DNA from: Chryseobacterium sp. StRB126
Lineage (GTDB): Bacteria > Bacteroidota > Bacteroidia > Flavobacteriales > Weeksellaceae
Direction of reading: 5' to 3'
NCBI RefSeq assembly: GCF_000829375.1
Contig: NZ_AP014624.1
Span: forward strand, 4,216,001-4,280,000
Length of the DNA: 64,000 bases
Both the position numbers and the translations under genes were made by a program. Of the stretch, positions 61,501-64,000 are shown piece by piece. The notes below the pieces were generated by a model. It saw only the letters and a list, made by a program, of their open reading frames with translations. It did not search any database and had not been told where the DNA came from. The stretch's first letter is position 1, and every line of letters begins with the position of its first letter.

Positions 61501-61884
61501 ATGACTACAGAAGAAAGAATTGAAGCTGCCGAAACCAGAATCTTCAAAGCGGTTTTCCCTAACACAACCAATCATTACGATACCCTTTTCGGAGGTACTG
61601 CCATGCAGCTGATGGATGAAGTAGCCTTTATTGCAGCAACCCGTTTCGCAAGAAAAAGAGTGGTAACAGTAAGCAGTGACAAAATCGATTTTAAAAAGCC
61701 AATTCCTGCAGGAACAATCGTAGAGCTTATCGGAAAAGTTTCATACGTTGGAAAAACCAGTATGAAGGTAAACGTTGAAATCTACACAGAACAAATGTAC
61801 TCTTACGAAAGAGAAAAAGCAATTGTAGGTGATTTTACTTTTGTAGCGATTGATGAATTCAAGAAACCAATCCAGATACTATAA
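61501..61884 (+). CDS. acyl-CoA thioesterase (hotdog fold, YciA/BFIT-like)
   Basis: This 127-residue protein has a single hotdog domain: FPNTTNHYDTLFGGTAMQLM with the Asn and Asp/Gly substrate-binding residues, DEVAFIAATRFARKRVVTVS with the catalytic-type Asp/Glu region, and IDFKKPIPAGTIVELIGKV. It cleaves acyl-CoA to free acid and CoA. It is the first gene after a cobalamin riboswitch; 115 bases separate the end of the switch from its ATG. It is followed by a very long perfect hairpin terminator. Confidence 0.9.
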   Translation: MTTEERIEAAETRIFKAVFPNTTNHYDTLFGGTAMQLMDEVAFIAATRFARKRVVTVSSDKIDFKKPIPAGTIVELIGKVSYVGKTSMKVNVEIYTEQMYSYEREKAIVGDFTFVAIDEFKKPIQIL

Positions 61885-61889
61885 ATACA

Positions 61890-61924
61890 AAAGTTTCGGG
61901 CGGCCTTTGGCCGCCCGAAACTTT
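61890..61924. terminator. bidirectional terminator with 16-bp perfect stem
   Basis: AAAGTTTCGGGCGGCC and GGCCGCCCGAAACTTT enclose only TTT. It lies between the converging thioesterase and HD-hydrolase genes. The GC-rich, perfectly paired stem is unusually long for this window. Confidence 0.8.
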
Positions 61925-61933
61925 ATATCCTTT

Positions 61934-62524
61934 TTACTTTAAAACTTTTTCTGTTTCCAGACTTCTGTTCAGCAGCAGTTCAAAAGCCTCTCCCATTTCA
62001 TCTGATGCTCTGTTAATAGCATTTTCAAGCATATTTCTGATTTGCTTTTCGGTAACTCCAGCTTCCGTCCAGCTTTTTCCTGAAGTATGGGAATTCAGAA
62101 TGAATGGCATAATTCTATCGATGGAACAAGCAAAAATTGCATCCGGAGTAGCTTCTTCTTCAAATTCAAGCCATAGGTTAAAGAATTCCGAACGTAAAGG
62201 TTCATCCAGAATTCCGAAGATCTTCTGTGCAGAAATCTTTTCTCTTTCAAACTTCCCTACCATAGCGGCTTCATCGAAAAGGAAAGTATCTCCTGCTTCA
62301 ATCTCCACAAGGTCATGAATGGAAAGCATTCTAATCACTCTCAACAAATCTATATCCGTTCTATTTTTCGCATAAGGATAAAGGATTTGTGCTAAAATAA
62401 TGATCTGCCACGAGTGCTCTGCTGTATTCTCTCTTCTGGAATCATCTGCATTATAATTTCTTCGCTGTACATTTTTCAGGGCATCTACTGCCAGGATAAA
62501 ATCAATCTCTTTTTGAATCTTCAT
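61934..62524 (-). CDS. HD-domain hydrolase (YfbR-like)
   Basis: This 196-residue protein has the metal-binding HD pattern: His37 in TAEHSWQ, His70-Asp71 in LSIHDLVEIEAGD, and a late Asp in CSIDRIMPFILN. This fits the HD-domain group of 5'-deoxynucleotidases and related phosphohydrolases (COG1896 type). The likely substrate is a nucleotide, by family. It starts seven bases after the stop of the XAC2610-like gene, so it is probably the second gene of an operon. Confidence 0.87.
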   Translation of the reverse strand: MKIQKEIDFILAVDALKNVQRRNYNADDSRRENTAEHSWQIIILAQILYPYAKNRTDIDLLRVIRMLSIHDLVEIEAGDTFLFDEAAMVGKFEREKISAQKIFGILDEPLRSEFFNLWLEFEEEATPDAIFACSIDRIMPFILNSHTSGKSWTEAGVTEKQIRNMLENAINRASDEMGEAFELLLNRSLETEKVLK

Positions 62525-62531
62525 CTTACTT

Positions 62532-63236
62532 TTATCTATTGTATTGATCTGATGGATATACCTTGGTTCTGGTAGTCCATTTATTGTTTTTCTTTTCTTT
62601 TATAATAACTTTCACATAACCATCTTCGCTGCTGTCCTCTTCTTTTTCAAGCACCTTATCAAGTCCTTTTTGAGGAATTACTTCAAATTCTGTGGTGAAA
62701 AATCGGCAGCACCCATCCTTTCCAAAAGTAATGATACGTTTACGAACCGGATCTGTTTCAAAGAAATCAAAATAATTTGATCCCAGGTCGGTAAGTTCTT
62801 TACTTTTTACAAAAGCCATTCTGGTACTATTAAATACATACACATCATAAGATGCTGAACTGTAATTTCCCATATTACCATTTCTTATGGCAAGGTCTTC
62901 CGTTCCGTCAAAATTAAAGTCACCAAAAATCAATGGACTTTGTTCTTTCTTTAATGGGATCACTTTCCCACGCTCCAGCCTCTGCCCTTCTCCAAGATGC
63001 AGTACCAAATTATCGGATGTGAAAGTCTGCACTTTGGTGTTATTGTTATTAAATAATTCAACGGTCCCTTTATCCATACACTGGTCACTGAAACAATTGT
63101 CTATATGAATGATGGCATCATAGTTTTTTGAGGCATCTTTAACCTCAAACTGATATTGCCCAAAACACAATGGGCCTAATAGGATAAATGCGGATAAACT
63201 CCTGTAATAATTCGAAATATTCATGTTCATAGTCAT
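62532..63236 (-). CDS. XAC2610-related secreted protein
   Basis: The ORF could start at 63269, but a good promoter (TTTG-N19-TATTTTTG, -7 box 63278-63271) puts the transcript start near 63265, so the ATG at 63236 or the ones at 63230 and 63224 are more likely. The product has a signal peptide ending LCFG|Q and then a mature domain with SPLIFGDFNFDGTEDLAIRNG, the Asp-rich (FG-GAP/calcium-loop-like) motif typical of XAC2610-related proteins, followed by SYDVYVFNS. Conserved Cys residues lie in FSDQCMDKG and GKDGCCRFF. The function is unknown. Confidence 0.78.
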   Translation of the reverse strand: MTMNMNISNYYRSLSAFILLGPLCFGQYQFEVKDASKNYDAIIHIDNCFSDQCMDKGTVELFNNNNTKVQTFTSDNLVLHLGEGQRLERGKVIPLKKEQSPLIFGDFNFDGTEDLAIRNGNMGNYSSASYDVYVFNSTRMAFVKSKELTDLGSNYFDFFETDPVRKRIITFGKDGCCRFFTTEFEVIPQKGLDKVLEKEEDSSEDGYVKVIIKEKKNNKWTTRTKVYPSDQYNR

Positions 63237-63270
63237 ATTGGATTCAAATGTTTTTATAAAAACTTTCAAA

Positions 63271-63301
63271 CAAAAATACGAATCATAGTTCCGATTTCAA
63301 A
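63271..63301 (-). promoter_or_regulatory. promoter of the XAC2610-HD operon
   Basis: On the minus strand TTTG (63301-63298), 19 bases, TATTTTTG (63278-63271). It rules out the ATG at 63269 unless the mRNA is leaderless. Confidence 0.6.
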
Positions 63302-63469
63302 ACTTAAATGTATTAGAGAAATAATAAATGATGATCGATAAATGATGTTTGATGAAAGATAGAAACTGAAGTCATGGCCATCTATTTTTGATTTAAACAC
63401 TATTACACCTATACCTTTCACAAATAACACAATAATCTTAAGGCATAAAATCCTATACAATATTACTTA
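63302..63469. other. intergenic DNA before the insertion sequence
   Basis: AT-rich; no gene or clear structure seen. It contains an imperfect tandem of ATAAATGATG-type words at about 63319-63355 (AATAATAAATGATGATCGAT, then AAATGATGTTTGATG). Confidence 0.5.
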
Positions 63470-64000
63470 ACCTGAGTTCGGGATAATAATTGAGATAAAC
63501 TTTGTAAAAAATAGCAATAATTCGTATATTTAAGTTTCTGACATTCAAATATTTAAACGATTTATTGCTATGAATTTGAAAGACCAAATTACAAATATTT
63601 TTGTACAAATTGATGATTTTTGTAAAGAGTTTGATGCGCAAATTAAAAAATTAAAGCTAGAAGCATTAGGAGACAGCAAGAAAAGAAGAAACAGAACTTC
63701 AAAAATGTTTGATTCTGAAATTATCACAATCATGATAGGCTTTCATTTGGGAGCTCACAAAACATTTAAACATTACTATCAGGAAGTAGTTTGTGGATAT
63801 TGGAAAGATTTATTTCCAAATAGGCTTTCCTACAACAGGTTTATCGAGCTCCAACAAAGATGTTTTGTTGTTTTTGTCTTGTTTTTGAAAGAAAAATGTC
63901 TTGGAAAATGCACAGGAATCAGCTTTATGGACAGTACAACTTTGAAAGTCTGTAGAAACCAAAGGATACATAATCATAAAGTTTTCAAAGGTTTCGCAGA
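63470..64000 (+). mobile_element. IS982-family insertion sequence, left part (cut by window edge)
   Basis: ACCTGAGTTCGGGATAA at 63470-63486 resembles the terminal inverted repeat of IS982-type elements of Bacteroidota, and a transposase gene of that family starts 84 bases inside. The right end lies outside the window. The left boundary is an estimate because the partner repeat and target duplication cannot be seen. Confidence 0.7.
63570..64000 (+). CDS. IS982-family transposase, N-terminal part
   Basis: The frame from ATG 63570 is open to the window edge (143 codons seen). It reads MNLKDQITNIFVQIDDFCKE, then SKMFDSEIITIMIGFHLGAH, YYQEVVCGYWKDLFPNRLSY, FIELQQRC, and FMDSTTLKVCRNQRIHNHKV, whose Asp is the first residue of the DDE catalytic triad. 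These are hallmarks of IS982 transposases. The visible part has no frameshift or stop, so the element may be intact. Confidence 0.88.
   Translation, partial: MNLKDQITNIFVQIDDFCKEFDAQIKKLKLEALGDSKKRRNRTSKMFDSEIITIMIGFHLGAHKTFKHYYQEVVCGYWKDLFPNRLSYNRFIELQQRCFVVFVLFLKEKCLGKCTGISFMDSTTLKVCRNQRIHNHKVFKGFA

Noticed and set aside
63545..63733. Minus-strand frame at the right edge
   Set aside because: It is the shadow of the IS982 transposase, which is on the plus strand and open to the edge.

Overview
The window looks like a chromosomal segment of a Flavobacteriia member, most likely Chryseobacterium or a close relative (family Weeksellaceae). The grounds are: low-GC DNA; a type IX secretion/gliding locus (gldJ, porU, porV) in the usual flavobacterial arrangement; many promoters of the Bacteroidota form TTTG-N18-21-TAnnTTTG; start codons without obvious Shine-Dalgarno sequences; and a microviridin-type graspetide cassette resembling those reported from Chryseobacterium. 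No rRNA or tRNA genes and no CRISPR array were seen.

Layout. 0-2.5 kb: end of an alpha/beta hydrolase, a small unknown protein, a DoxD-DoxA fusion, an unknown protein. 2.9-7.8 kb: minus-strand tetR-tolC-emrA-emrB type drug-efflux operon with a candidate operator. 7.8-18.7 kb: unknown Glu-rich protein, a Cys-repeat secreted peptide, holB, an outer-membrane barrel gene with lptC and anmK, an AraC regulator with a tandem direct repeat in front of a beta-helix protein gene, a NUDIX hydrolase and murF. 18.8-25.7 kb: gldJ (minus) divergent from porU-porV (plus). 25.9-42.6 kb: mostly housekeeping and transport genes (FUSC exporter, phosphopantetheinyl transferase, ahcY, purE, purK, CPA2 antiporter, TauE/DUF1634) with interspersed repeats. 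42.8-47.3 kb: mevalonate diphosphate decarboxylase, then an epimerase/acyl-CoA ligase pair bracketed by inverted copies of a two-hairpin repeat. 47.3-49.6 kb: the graspetide cassette (precursor, amide-forming ligase, ester-forming ligase, minus strand). 49.7-59.2 kb: hydrolase, pdxJ, MscS channel, ung, acyltransferase, GNAT, MutS2-like ATPase, membrane protein. 59.3-64 kb: degenerate hydrolase, an SH3-like secreted paralogue, a cobalamin riboswitch in front of an acyl-CoA thioesterase, an HD hydrolase, an XAC2610-like protein, and the start of an IS982-family insertion sequence cut by the window edge.

Most notable. (1) The precursor peptide at 49355-49573 has the microviridin leader motif and core, but only Asp side chains at the acceptor positions, and a perfect palindrome separates it from its ligases. 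(2) The B12 riboswitch lies in front of a thioesterase instead of a B12 transport or synthesis gene. (3) At least six start codons lie 4-5 bases after a TAnnTTTG promoter box, which implies leaderless mRNAs. (4) There are three families of interspersed hairpin repeats, one with compensatory base changes. Function calls come from reading motifs by eye; no database search was run.
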